Below are positions 13,092 to 21,235 of a stretch of DNA of 38,525 nucleotides, in pieces. Position 1 is the stretch's first letter. Each line of letters starts with the position of its first letter. Origin of the DNA: a virus; IMG/VR virus record IMGVR_UViG_3300020710_000017, positions 1 to 38,525 of that record. One strand, written 5' to 3'. The notes under the pieces were generated by a model. It saw only the letters and a program-made list of their open reading frames with translations, searched no databases and was not told the origin of the DNA. The position numbers and the translations under genes are program-made.

Positions 13092-13266
13092 CCTGCGTGG
13101 CATCCCTACTACGGTGTGCATCTGTGGTTCTATGATGTTCAAGCTTAAAGTAATATGGGATCAGGAAACAAAAGAAGTTGGCATGTACATGCTAGACCAG
13201 GAGTGTGTAGAGTGCGGTACAATAACTACCGCACCTACCCCGATTGATGAGGAGCTCAATGCCTAG
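13084..13266 (+). CDS. Small zinc-ribbon protein
   Basis: A 60-residue protein with CIC at residues 12-14 and CVEC at 41-44 flanking a beta hairpin (FKLKVIWDQETKEVGMYML), the plan of a zinc ribbon. Overlaps of eight bases with the glycosyltransferase and with the following gene show tight coupling. Function unknown; similar short proteins occur near this position in actinophage genomes. Confidence 0.65.
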   Translation: MDDLRGIPTTVCICGSMMFKLKVIWDQETKEVGMYMLDQECVECGTITTAPTPIDEELNA

Positions 13267-13426
13267 GTATGAATACAAGTGTAATCTTTGTGGTACACTT
13301 AAAGAGATCGAGCGCAGCTACTCTGACACAACGGAACCCCAATGCTGTAATGCTACCATGCAGCGTGTATGGAATGCTACGCCTACAATTTTTAAGACCG
13401 GTGGATTCTACAAGACGGGCAACTAA
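13259..13426 (+). CDS. FmdB-family zinc-ribbon protein
   Basis: A 55-residue protein starting at MPRYEYKC with GAGGAG upstream. The N-terminus YEYKCNLCG (C8, C11) and the CC at 29-30 are the zinc ligands of the FmdB regulatory family, which begins with a very similar MPxYEYxCxxCG. The following GGFYKTGN tail is also typical. Members are small and of uncertain regulatory role. The stop touches the WhiB start as TAATG. Confidence 0.75.
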   Translation: MPRYEYKCNLCGTLKEIERSYSDTTEPQCCNATMQRVWNATPTIFKTGGFYKTGN

Positions 13427-13695
13427 TGAAAGATGGATATCTCAGCATCGATTTTATGGATCGAGAAAAATGGAAAGACAATGCTAACTGTGCAGGCATA
13501 GACACAGAAGAGTTCTTTCAAGATGGACCTGGCAATCAGTACGACCCTAGGCTACTTACCATCTGCAACAACTGTTACGTCAGACGTGACTGCCTAAACT
13601 ATGCCATTGAGAACAACGAAGAAGGTTATTGGGCTGGTACTACACCAAGAACCAGACAAAGAATCAGATCTGGCAGACAGAAACTACCCTCCTGA
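13426..13695 (+). CDS. whiB: WhiB-family Fe-S transcription regulator
   Basis: An 89-residue protein with the four WhiB cysteines (C22, C47, C50, C56) in the order C-x24-CNNC-x5-C, which hold a 4Fe-4S cluster. The signature turn is GYWAGTT (67-73, GVWGG in cellular members), and a basic tail RTRQRIRSGRQK follows for DNA contact. WhiB proteins bind sigma factor region 4 and alter promoter choice; phage members can repress host whiB genes. It is the last gene of the early block and ends inside a terminator. It is the strongest evidence for an actinobacterial host. Confidence 0.9.
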   Translation: MKDGYLSIDFMDREKWKDNANCAGIDTEEFFQDGPGNQYDPRLLTICNNCYVRRDCLNYAIENNEEGYWAGTTPRTRQRIRSGRQKLPS

Positions 13696-13708
13696 CAGAG
13701 GGTAGTTT
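13681..13708 (+). terminator. Terminator of the early (plus) operon
   Basis: AAACTACCCTC and GAGGGTAGTTT form a perfect 11-bp stem over the loop CTGACA. The whiB stop codon lies in the loop. The right arm ends in TTT. The structure is nearly symmetrical, so it might also slow transcription coming from the right. Confidence 0.7.
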
Positions 13709-13751
13709 ACTGTAGCAGTACAGTCTGTCAAGTAATAAACTTTAGACACGC

Positions 13752-13808
13752 CGAGCAAAAGAAAAGAACCCCCCGTTCCTGGATGTTTATACCAGGTCTG
13801 GGGGGTTC
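13752..13808 (-). terminator. Terminator of the late (minus) operon
   Basis: On the minus strand GAACCCCCC (13,808-13,800) pairs with GGGGGGTTC (13,774-13,766), with an inner CCTGG/CCAGG stem, and is followed by TTTTCTTTTG. This is a textbook intrinsic terminator downstream of the holin gene. Together with the hairpin at 13,681-13,708 it separates the convergent blocks. Confidence 0.85.
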
Positions 13809-13846
13809 GGCCTTCTACGGGCCTGCTAGGGCCCTTTAAAAGGGTG

Positions 13847-14116
13847 TTAAGCGGCTGGTGCTGGCGGTGTAGATGGAGCCGTTGGTGCCTCAACTACCTT
13901 AGCAGCAGCTACAAGAGCTGGTGCAGGGTTAGGGAACTGATCGGCTGGGTTAGCCCAACGCAGGATAGGTGGAATAAGAGAACCTACGCCAGCTGCAATA
14001 AGGTCATGAGGGGTATGCTTGCCAAGGATGTACTCTGTTGCTACAGCACCCACGAATACGTGGGAGTAGGTAGCCAGCACAGTCCATACCTTTGGCGAGA
14101 TGTTGAGGTTACGCAT
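13847..14116 (-). CDS. Putative holin
   Basis: An 89-residue membrane protein at the end of the late block. Two hydrophobic segments are visible (about residues 10-30, WTVLATYSHVFVGAVATEYIL, and 37-55, HDLIAAGVGSLIPPILRW), followed by a Pro/Ala-rich soluble tail. Size, topology and the neighbouring amidase fit a holin that opens the membrane at lysis. A good AGGAG precedes the start. Holins have no catalytic motif, so the call rests on context. Confidence 0.65.
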   Translation of the reverse strand: MRNLNISPKVWTVLATYSHVFVGAVATEYILGKHTPHDLIAAGVGSLIPPILRWANPADQFPNPAPALVAAAKVVEAPTAPSTPPAPAA

Positions 14117-14120
14117 TGTA

Positions 14121-14216
14121 TTACTCCTTAAGGTAGTCTTCGTAACAGTCCGGACATAAGAATGTCCAGCGTCTAATGTTATACGCTCCCATCCTATGGC
14201 AGCGGAAACAACTCAC
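14121..14216 (-). CDS. Possible 31-residue zinc-binding peptide
   Basis: A GTG-started frame between amidase and holin, with CFRC (residues 3-6) and CPDC (24-27) in zinc-ribbon spacing and an acidic end. There is no clear ribosome site. The paired cysteines and exact fit in the gap support a real gene; chance cannot be excluded. Confidence 0.4.
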   Translation of the reverse strand: MSCFRCHRMGAYNIRRWTFLCPDCYEDYLKE

Positions 14217-14229
14217 GTTTTGGAAAAGT

Positions 14230-14769
14230 TTACGAGTGGGATTGAATGAGCCCAAGGTAGGTAGTCCATGGGAAGTTAGAGCCTGGGTCGGTGTGTCCAC
14301 CTGCGATAGCCTTTGCTATCGTGATGTCATGATGTCCACAGAACCCCGACTTGCCTGCTAAGATATCAGCAGGGCTAAGCCTGACAAGGGGAATTCGGTA
14401 ACGCTTAGCAATCTCCGCAGCAAGAGCAGCGGATAGCGCAAGCTCAGCCTTTGAGTATGCATCGTTCCATTGATCCGTTGTCTGAGATGCTGAACCAGCA
14501 TGCTCAATTGAGATAGACTGTTGGTTAAGCGCCCAGTCGTCCACCGCCCAAGCGGTGTCGAATTCGCTGACTGACTGCACAACTTGCTTGTCATCTACCA
14601 TGTAGTGAGCCGATGCCTGTGGTGCTGTCTTGCCGTTGAACCACTGAGCAACCTGCTTAGCACGGCCTTCAGACTCAGGGGTCTCCATAGTATGTACGAC
14701 AATAAGGTGAGGGATGTGGCCGTTGCGTCCCTTGGTATAGTTAGTAGCCTGATAAAATGGGTAGGTCAT
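14230..14769 (-). CDS. Endolysin, N-acetylmuramoyl-L-alanine amidase (Amidase_2)
   Basis: A 179-residue amidase made of the catalytic domain only. LIVVHTMET (H26) gives the first zinc ligand, SAHYMVDD (H55) follows, then SIEHAG (E89, H90), CGHHDI (H146/H147) and GGHTDPGSNFPW (159-168, D161), the typical closing motif. It cuts between N-acetylmuramic acid and the stem peptide. No wall-binding domain or signal peptide is present, so it needs the holin for release. It overlaps the upstream membrane-protein gene by four bases. Confidence 0.9.
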   Translation of the reverse strand: MTYPFYQATNYTKGRNGHIPHLIVVHTMETPESEGRAKQVAQWFNGKTAPQASAHYMVDDKQVVQSVSEFDTAWAVDDWALNQQSISIEHAGSASQTTDQWNDAYSKAELALSAALAAEIAKRYRIPLVRLSPADILAGKSGFCGHHDITIAKAIAGGHTDPGSNFPWTTYLGLIQSHS

Positions 14770-15113
14770 GATGCTTCCTTCTCTTCAATAAGATCTTTAA
14801 GGTGCTCAAGCTCTTGCTTTTCAAGCTTAAGGATGTGGCGGATGATAAGCGCATCGCGCTTGGTCTGACCAATCATGGCGATACCGATAATAAGTTCAAC
14901 CGTTACCGCTAGCCATGAGGCTAAGTTCATCCAATGGATGTAAGCACTGGTATCCTTAAACCATGTAGGCTTAATCCACCAGACTACAGTCATGGCAGTC
15001 CAGCCAATAACAAAAAACCAATTACGGATAATGCTTTGAACCCACCAGGAAATCTGCTCGCTGAAAGTAAGCACGTCACCCGTTGCTGGATGAATAAACT
15101 TACGCTTGATCAT
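14766..15113 (-). CDS. Lysis-cassette membrane protein
   Basis: A 115-residue protein with two hydrophobic segments (about 31-48, NWFFVIGWTAMTVVWWI, and 62-82, LASWLAVTVELIIGIAMIG) and a charged C-terminal helix rich in Glu/Lys (LKLEKQELEHLKDLIEEKE), probably coiled coil. It sits directly upstream of the amidase. A second holin, antiholin or lysis regulator is likely. No named family is certain. Confidence 0.7.
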   Translation of the reverse strand: MIKRKFIHPATGDVLTFSEQISWWVQSIIRNWFFVIGWTAMTVVWWIKPTWFKDTSAYIHWMNLASWLAVTVELIIGIAMIGQTKRDALIIRHILKLEKQELEHLKDLIEEKEAS

Positions 15114-15363
15114 CGTATCTCGCTTTCATTACTTCAACGTCAATCTTAATAGCTTGTTGATTTTCAATTAACTGATCAACTTTGTTGATAAGACCAGTCT
15201 TGCCATCGTTGTAAAGGGCATAGTTAATCTTGGTTAATTGGTCACGTATCTCTTCTGTGTTATGCTTGACAAAGTACTTTGCCCATAAGGCAAACCCGGC
15301 ACCAACAAACCCTACTGAAAATACCCAGTTGTAAAAGATAGTAGACAAGTTAAGGTTGTTCAT
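15100..15363 (-). CDS. Single-span membrane protein, holin/spanin-like
   Basis: An 87-residue protein with one hydrophobic helix near the N-terminus (about residues 11-31, FSVGFVGAGFALWAKYF) and a long helical tail (VDQLIENQQAIKIDVEVMKARY) suited to a coiled coil. This layout recalls the DUF2746-like membrane proteins of actinophage lysis cassettes. It overlaps the next lysis gene by 14 bases and follows the large tail protein. Confidence 0.65.
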   Translation of the reverse strand: MNNLNLSTIFYNWVFSVGFVGAGFALWAKYFVKHNTEEIRDQLTKINYALYNDGKTGLINKVDQLIENQQAIKIDVEVMKARYDDQA

Positions 15364-15364
15364 G

Positions 15365-17314
15365 TTATACCGTTCTAAGTGTTAACATAATCAGACCGCC
15401 GAATCCATTGAGGCGCCGGTCTGGTGGCGTATGGTTAGTAAATGAGATCTCTTCAATAAGAGCCTGAGCAGTCTCACCTGTACGCAAGTCCTGCCAAGTA
15501 ACTACATCTCCAAGGTTTTCCAGGGTCTCAAGTTGTTGCAAGATTTCCCATGCTCTGCCTTCGTATCCAAGAACAACGTTGTACTTGTCCTCTTCAAAGT
15601 CATAGCAGAATAATGGAACACGAATCATACGGCTACGTGGTGTAGCAGGGATAGCTTTAAGCTGGTAGCCTTTAAATACAGGGCCAGTAGTGTTATCCGT
15701 TGAGTCACGGTTCAATACAAAGCGCAAGCCCATTGAATCTTGTGAGCCTGACGGTGTTGCAATTCCTACTTCAGGCGCACCAAGTGCTGGGTTATACTGG
15801 ATAATCTCATAGAGTGTACCGTCTTGAGCCACTGTCTGGATATCCATTGATCCCTTGTTAAAGGAACCGCGTCCAATGACGCGTTTAAAGTTCTTGCCTT
15901 CAAGGGTGTTGTATCTAATCTGTCCAGTCTGGATGTATCCCGTAGGGATAAGTTCTGTTGCTGATGTAAGCCAGAGACCTAGGCTGCCACCAGAGGTGGA
16001 GCCACTAGTGTTGGCAATGAAAGCAACCTGGTTAGTATTGCCCAAAAATGCTACGTCAAATGCACCACCAACAGTAGATTCTGCATAGACATCCTGTGCT
16101 GTGGCATAGCGAAGCGTGTCGATCTCATCTGACAAGTCAATGCGCCATGTGCCTGAGTAGTTTGTTGTGCCGTTGCTAACTGCCGAACCAAACCATACGT
16201 AAGAGTCGCGGGCTGCAAACCCGCGAACAGGTTCAGAGGTGTTGACAAGTAGTGGACCGTAGTTAAGGTAGCCTGTAGCCTGGTCAACCTGTGCTACGCG
16301 TACGCCTTTGTTTGTGCCAATGACAAGGAATGTTCCAAGGTGTGAGTACAACGAGTAGATAACTTCACCCTGCGGTAGCTGTGCTGCTACAATACCTGAC
16401 GTAAGCACGGGCATGGAGCCCGCGCTAGCACCTGTGCTGGTAAGAACAAACATGTAGATAGCAGAGTTAGTACCTGCATAACCTGATGCATAGATAGCTG
16501 GGCCAGCTTCATCAATGTCTGTCCATACCCATGAAGTATTAGGGTGTGTGTAAACAGGGGTAGGTAAAGCTCCACCTGTACCACCAGCAAGTTCGTAAAG
16601 GTTGTTGTTCATGCTGGCAACTAGGCGTTGCTTAACCCAGTGCATAGCAGATGAAGTAACCGATGTGCTTGAGGTGTACAAGGTGGTAGATGAACCACCA
16701 GTCAAAGCCTTCTTGTATACGTTACCGCCGTCAATGTAGTAAACATTGTTACCGTCTGTTGCAAAAGAATAGATAGCAGTTGAATGTGCTACTAATGTTG
16801 AGGATGTGGTTGCATCTACAATCTTGATATCAGAATCAAGCATGGCGATTTTATCTACACCGCTTACTTGAACCGACTCAAGGTGAACTGCTGATGTTGT
16901 AGCAAGGATATTTGAGGTACGGTTAAGAAGAGATACCTGTCCAAAGTTAAATACATTCACACCCATTGAGTTATCAAACCGATAGGAGTTAGATGCCAAC
17001 GTGGTAGAGAATGGGTTAGCAAATGGATCGTAATACTTTACGCCGTAACCAGCATGGAACGAGGACTGGCTACGCATCCACCATGTGGATAGCGATTGCT
17101 CACCTGGGTCACGCTGTGAGTCAAATTGATTTTTGCGGAACTGAACAGTCTGCCGTTCGTATGGATGCTGATCGTTAATACCCATTAAGAAAGGGATACC
17201 GCTGACAGCGCAATCATAATCAATGCCGTTGTTTGTCCAGCTTGCAGAGTTTGTTACGCCGATATCAACGGCAATCGCTTCGCTGGACCGGCCTTCGGTT
17301 ATGTCGTATGCCAT
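15365..17314 (-). CDS. Large tail protein, beta-rich, possible receptor-binding role
   Basis: A 649-residue protein. The N-terminal 110 residues (…IPFLMGINDQHPYERQTVQF…, with an ARG/Trp-rich stretch) look like an attachment domain. The long middle is made of repeated strands with Ser/Thr/Gly turns and Tyr/Val pairs (YSFATDGNNVYYIDGGNVYKK, VPTYTHPN-like units), suggestive of a beta-propeller. The end contains a compact domain (CYDFEEDKYNVVLGYEGRAW...). The location next to the fibre and lysis genes supports a tail tip or adhesion role. The exact structural role is not certain. Confidence 0.7.
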   Translation of the reverse strand: MAYDITEGRSSEAIAVDIGVTNSASWTNNGIDYDCAVSGIPFLMGINDQHPYERQTVQFRKNQFDSQRDPGEQSLSTWWMRSQSSFHAGYGVKYYDPFANPFSTTLASNSYRFDNSMGVNVFNFGQVSLLNRTSNILATTSAVHLESVQVSGVDKIAMLDSDIKIVDATTSSTLVAHSTAIYSFATDGNNVYYIDGGNVYKKALTGGSSTTLYTSSTSVTSSAMHWVKQRLVASMNNNLYELAGGTGGALPTPVYTHPNTSWVWTDIDEAGPAIYASGYAGTNSAIYMFVLTSTGASAGSMPVLTSGIVAAQLPQGEVIYSLYSHLGTFLVIGTNKGVRVAQVDQATGYLNYGPLLVNTSEPVRGFAARDSYVWFGSAVSNGTTNYSGTWRIDLSDEIDTLRYATAQDVYAESTVGGAFDVAFLGNTNQVAFIANTSGSTSGGSLGLWLTSATELIPTGYIQTGQIRYNTLEGKNFKRVIGRGSFNKGSMDIQTVAQDGTLYEIIQYNPALGAPEVGIATPSGSQDSMGLRFVLNRDSTDNTTGPVFKGYQLKAIPATPRSRMIRVPLFCYDFEEDKYNVVLGYEGRAWEILQQLETLENLGDVVTWQDLRTGETAQALIEEISFTNHTPPDRRLNGFGGLIMLTLRTV

Positions 17315-17341
17315 GGTACCCCCTTGTTAATAGTGAATTAT

Positions 17342-17569
17342 TTACTGCTTGATATTAAACAAAGCAGATACTTCGTCGGGCGTTAGCCCAAGAGAAGCAA
17401 GCTTAGAAACTGCTGATGCTTTAGCATTCTCTGCTGCAACAGCAGCATCTTTTGCTGCTTGCTCTGCTGCAAGAATTGCGTTGTAATCGTCAATCTCTTG
17501 TTGAGTGAAAGGGCGGGTCACGCCCTCACCTGTTTCACCGTTAACTTCTAATTTAATCAAATCATCCAT
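17342..17569 (-). CDS. Small tail-fibre partner or chaperone-like protein
   Basis: A 75-residue protein directly after the fibre gene, joined by TAATG. It begins with a short beta stretch (IKLEVNGETGEGVTRPFTQQEIDDYNAI) and continues as an Ala/Lys-rich helix ending with LGLTPDEVSALF. Similar small proteins after fibre genes serve as assembly chaperones or as trimer-binding parts; here that is inferred from position. Confidence 0.55.
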   Translation of the reverse strand: MDDLIKLEVNGETGEGVTRPFTQQEIDDYNAILAAEQAAKDAAVAAENAKASAVSKLASLGLTPDEVSALFNIKQ

Positions 17570-19905
17570 TAGCTATTTCCTAATCCATAGACACGAATTG
17601 TTCCTGTAATTGCAGAGCCAAACGTTACAGTAAAGCCATCAAATGCTGAAGCAACAGCATGGTTTCCAGCTGCAATGCCTACACCGTAAAGAGGAGCTAT
17701 TGTACTACCGTACATGGGCAATGAAGAGTAATATGTATTTGCTGCCAAAGCAGGTGAATATATACACATATGCAATGGGTGAGCACCTTGATCTGTAACC
17801 GGTGAAGGTTTCCAACCCGTTGTCTGGTTAATTTGGTTAGACGTTGAAACGGTTTGACCAGTAGTACCAGTTGTGTAAAGCGTTGTATCGTAATAGCTAG
17901 CACTGCTATCTGTACCAGATGCACGTAACTTCATGGTTACTGTACCAGCAGTTGCTGATATTACAACCATATAGTTATCGTAGGTTGTATTAAATACTGA
18001 GTTAACAGATACAGATGTTACAGATGTAAATGAAGTTGAAGTAACTAACTTCATGCTGCTGTTAACAGAACCATCTGCCATTAAGAATTGAGCAGAAGTA
18101 CCACCAGACTTAACAAGTGATGTAGCGGTTAAGGTACCAGTATGTGTAGTTGTTCCAGTGATACCAATAGTAGCATTGGTGTGGCCAATATTAATTGGTG
18201 TAGCACCAGTACCAACGGTAGCAATGTTAAGAGTGCCAGTTGTTAAACCAGCACCAATTGCCATTGTTCCTGTTGTAGTATTTGGGAACAAAGTAGTAGT
18301 TGTTGCTGTTGCACTTGCTGAGTTAATTACATCAGCAACAGTAGTACCAGCAAGCGTTGTTGTGTTACCAGACTTACCAATAGTTACAGCACCAGTGGTT
18401 GCTCCGATGCTAATTGTTCCAGATGTAGAGCCACCGCCAGCATTGATGGTAACGTTACCACCAGTTCCAGTGCCACCAGTACCTGCAGTTAAGGTCAATG
18501 AACCTCCTGCACCGGATGCAGTTGATCCAGCAGCAAGCGAAGCACTACCGCCAGCAGAAGTAGCACCGCCACCATTAAGTGTAAGTACGCCACCGCCCGC
18601 AGTTCCTCCATTACCACCAGCAGTTAACGTAACTGTTCCACCTACACCAGTACCGCCACCAGTAGCATTACCAGTAGTAATGTTAATAGCGTTAGAGTTT
18701 ACGTTAATAGTGGATGTTGCTGGCGTGCTAAGTGTTGGGTTTGTAATAGTCAAACTATCAACCGTTGAGATTGTCGTACCAGAAGTTACTACTGTGGTAC
18801 CAAGAGTAGGTGCGCTGTATGTAGCAGCAGGTGCAGCCCACGCAGCGGTAGTACCATTGGATGTTAACAACCAACCAGAGGTTGTTGCAATGGAAAGGTT
18901 AGCGGGTGTACTTGCAGAAGATGCTACAAGGATCGAACCTGTAGAAGCATAAGTTGATTTAGCAACGGATGCAGATACAGATGCAGCAGCAGATGCTGCA
19001 GATGTAGCAGCAGCCGTAGCAGATGCAGCAGCTGAAGTAGCTGAAGTAGCAGCTGCAGTAGCAGATGCAGCAGCGCTTGTGGCGCTGGTTGCTGCAGCCG
19101 TAGCAGATGCTGCTGCTGATGTAGCAGAAGTTGTTGCAGCAGTTGCTTGCGTTGTTGCAGTAGCAGCAGAGTTAAACGCAGTAGTTGCGCTAGCAGCAGC
19201 TGATGTAGCAGATGTAGCAGCAGCAGTAGCCTGTGTTGCTGCTGACGTTGCTGATGTAGCAGCAGCAGTTGCTGAAGCAGCAGCCGATGTGGCTGATGTT
19301 GCAGCTGCTGTAGCCGAAGCAGCTGCAGATGTAGCACTTGTTGCTGCCTGTGCAACTTGTGAGGATGAAGCCGTATCTACATAATTCTTAGTAGCAGCAC
19401 CAGTAGAAGTTGTAGGGTCTGCAAGTCCAGTAATCTTAAAGCCACCAGCAGCAAGGTCAGAACCTAGCGTCTTGTTGGAAAGAGTTTGAGTAGCGGTAGT
19501 ACCAACTACGTAACCGTCTGATGATCCAAGGCCATGCAGATTGTGCTGAGCCGTACCATCGTTATATGATGTTGCTGCTTCAATGTGCTTGTTAGATTCA
19601 CGTAGGTCGCGGCCAATAACCATGTGGCGCACAATAGCGCCAGAAAAGTGATCAACAGCATTTGAACCGTCAACACCTCGGTTAGCGGTAACGTTGTTGC
19701 TACCTACAGAGTAAGCAGTAATCTCAATGATTTCTTCTGAGGCTGTGTCTGGGTCAACAACTACAGTAAAGGTATTGCCACCAGATACAGCACCGACAGG
19801 AATCAACGCAGCAGCGTTGAACAGCTGGAATAAATTAGCACCAGCCGTTGTTGTAGCAGTAAGTGTTGTCTGCTGAGAACGTGAAGAATATAAACGAGTT
19901 GTCAT
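17569..19905 (-). CDS. Tail fibre with alanine-rich repeats
   Basis: A 778-residue fibre. Residues 1-165 form an N-terminal attachment domain (TVVVDPDTASEEIIEITA, then GRDLRESNKHIEAATSY). Next comes an Ala/Ser/Thr repeat region built from about 14-residue units (SATSAAASATAAAT), a probable trimeric rod. The middle is Gly/Thr-rich (TLTAGGNGGTAGGG, TLNGGGATSAGG, TLTAGTGGTGTGG), repeated like a beta-solenoid. The C-terminal 140 residues (TSFTSVTSVSVNS to GTIRVYGLGNS) form a globular tip that likely binds the host. It is followed by a small partner gene. Confidence 0.8.
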   Translation of the reverse strand: MTTRLYSSRSQQTTLTATTTAGANLFQLFNAAALIPVGAVSGGNTFTVVVDPDTASEEIIEITAYSVGSNNVTANRGVDGSNAVDHFSGAIVRHMVIGRDLRESNKHIEAATSYNDGTAQHNLHGLGSSDGYVVGTTATQTLSNKTLGSDLAAGGFKITGLADPTTSTGAATKNYVDTASSSQVAQAATSATSAAASATAAATSATSAAASATAAATSATSAATQATAAATSATSAAASATTAFNSAATATTQATAATTSATSAAASATAAATSATSAAASATAAATSATSAAASATAAATSAASAAASVSASVAKSTYASTGSILVASSASTPANLSIATTSGWLLTSNGTTAAWAAPAATYSAPTLGTTVVTSGTTISTVDSLTITNPTLSTPATSTINVNSNAINITTGNATGGGTGVGGTVTLTAGGNGGTAGGGVLTLNGGGATSAGGSASLAAGSTASGAGGSLTLTAGTGGTGTGGNVTINAGGGSTSGTISIGATTGAVTIGKSGNTTTLAGTTVADVINSASATATTTTLFPNTTTGTMAIGAGLTTGTLNIATVGTGATPINIGHTNATIGITGTTTHTGTLTATSLVKSGGTSAQFLMADGSVNSSMKLVTSTSFTSVTSVSVNSVFNTTYDNYMVVISATAGTVTMKLRASGTDSSASYYDTTLYTTGTTGQTVSTSNQINQTTGWKPSPVTDQGAHPLHMCIYSPALAANTYYSSLPMYGSTIAPLYGVGIAAGNHAVASAFDGFTVTFGSAITGTIRVYGLGNS
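18955..19345 (-). repeat. Low-complexity GCA/GCT-rich repeat within the fibre gene
   Basis: DNA coding for the SATSAAASATAAA units is a near-tandem repeat of about 42 bases, mostly GCAGCAG/GCTGCTG-type codons on the coding strand. It is prone to slippage and length change between strains. Codon use is not perfectly repeated, which shows that the array is not recent throughout. Confidence 0.75.
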
Positions 19906-19913
19906 CTATGTAC

Positions 19914-20840
19914 CTATCGGCTGTAGTGGACGCGGGCTGGGAACTGGAGCTTCTGCTTTAGTGATTCCTCTTCAAGACGGTTTTCATAAAGCATCTGCAA
20001 TTGCTTGGTGACATTGTTACCTGTACCATAAGGACGCTTGGTGTCAAGCTCATCAGATGCAGGTGAGGTAATGGACATACGTCCAGGTTCAAAGTAAGAT
20101 GATAGACGCCAGCATGCGCCGTAGATGATTACATCTCGCATAGAAGTGGGCAGTCCAGTTGTACTCTCAAAGTTATCTGACTCATTAACCATAGGAGTAG
20201 GTTGCTTGGTGTACACAATGTGCATGGTACGTCCAGGAAGGATGTTGTCATAGACTGAGACGGTACGTGAGTAGCCTGAGCTGACTCCATCAGGAGTCTG
20301 AACGCCCCACGTAGCAGGGTCAGCTAACGGATCCCAGCGCCATTGGCGCACAGGTAGCCATTCTTTTGTAGGACCAACAGTCTGCCATGCTAGATGCAAA
20401 AGCTGGATTGCTTCTGACGGCACCTGATAGGTGGTACGTGAAGCAAGGAATGTAACGTTGGTTGCTCCAACTGCATAAACCTTTGGGTAGACAGCATTGA
20501 CTGTATCGTTAATTGCACGCATGATAGCAGCACGTGGGTGCGTAGGTGCAATAGTTACCTTGGAGTTAATGTCATGGGCAGCTGGTATAGTAGAATTGTA
20601 GCCACGCCCATAAGGGGCGATGGTTAGCGTATTACCTTGACGGTCGTACGAATCAACCCACATCATCTCATCATCAATTTCAATGATACCCTTACCGATG
20701 TTCTCGGTAGAGGCTACACTAATAACTAAATCGCTGGATGAAATAGGGGAAGACAAATAAGTTGAACGGTCTTGACGGTAAGTAAACCCAGCAAGGTCTA
20801 GCTGTACGTCGTTAACAAGATCTTTGAATGAAGTAGACAT
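19914..20840 (-). CDS. Putative head-tail connector or tail tube protein
   Basis: A 308-residue structural protein. The N-terminus has a helical start (FKDLVNDVQLDLAGF) and then a small beta domain (SDLVISVASTENIGKGIIEIDDEMMWV...TIAPYGRGYNST). A helical middle (RAAIMRAINDTVNAVYPKVY) is followed by a domain with conserved Trp/Arg (WQTVGPTKEWLPVRQWRWD). Position between the capsid-side genes and the fibre suits an adaptor or tail tube of a short tail. It joins the previous gene through TAATG. No firm family match. Confidence 0.6.
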   Translation of the reverse strand: MSTSFKDLVNDVQLDLAGFTYRQDRSTYLSSPISSSDLVISVASTENIGKGIIEIDDEMMWVDSYDRQGNTLTIAPYGRGYNSTIPAAHDINSKVTIAPTHPRAAIMRAINDTVNAVYPKVYAVGATNVTFLASRTTYQVPSEAIQLLHLAWQTVGPTKEWLPVRQWRWDPLADPATWGVQTPDGVSSGYSRTVSVYDNILPGRTMHIVYTKQPTPMVNESDNFESTTGLPTSMRDVIIYGACWRLSSYFEPGRMSITSPASDELDTKRPYGTGNNVTKQLQMLYENRLEEESLKQKLQFPARVHYSR

Positions 20841-21235
20841 TAGGCAGGTATCAATCTAAGAGCAGTGACAGCATCAAGATAATTTCTTGGTTGTAGTTCT
20901 GCGCCGCTTGTATCAACCTCAGAACCTTCACCCATTGTTTCCAAGTAGTAGTTAATAATTGCAACAAACTCTTTGAACTGTGAAGGATCTGTAATGCCGA
21001 CGCTACGATTAAGAGTTCCAATAATGTCGGAACCTGCAGGATATCCTGTCCATTTATTTATTGCAGCAGGAATATCTAAATAGTTATCATAAGTTGGATA
21101 TGATGAACCATTGTTGGCGAGACGGTTAAACTCATCACGAAGGGATGAACCTGGTTGTCCGTACATAGTATAGTTCTCTTGGTATGAACCTGTGTCTGTG
21201 TAAATAGTGCGCACGTATGTGCCGTATGTAGCCAT
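20840..21235 (-). CDS. Structural hypothetical protein
   Basis: A 131-residue protein rich in Tyr, Asn and Gly near the start (YGTYVRTIYTDTGSYQENYTMYGQPG) with a helical second half (FVAIINYYLETMG). It resembles a small virion component, perhaps a connector or tail-assembly factor, but no family was recognised. It is linked on both sides by TAATG. Confidence 0.6.
   Translation of the reverse strand: MATYGTYVRTIYTDTGSYQENYTMYGQPGSSLRDEFNRLANNGSSYPTYDNYLDIPAAINKWTGYPAGSDIIGTLNRSVGITDPSQFKEFVAIINYYLETMGEGSEVDTSGAELQPRNYLDAVTALRLIPA

Noticed and set aside
18158-18952. 264-residue plus-strand frame inside the fibre gene
   Set aside because: It is the antisense of the Gly/Thr/Ala-rich fibre repeats; the Val/Pro/Ala-rich translation is what the complement of such codons gives.
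18955-19345. CRISPR-like repeat array
   Set aside because: The repetition is coding, in frame and without unique spacers; no cas genes are present. The Cas4-like nuclease at 7,020 is of the phage replication type.
18924-19384. Gln/Leu-rich and Ala/Val-rich alternate frames over the fibre repeat
   Set aside because: These are shifted or opposite readings of the GCA/GCT-rich repeat; no ribosome site and no independent support.
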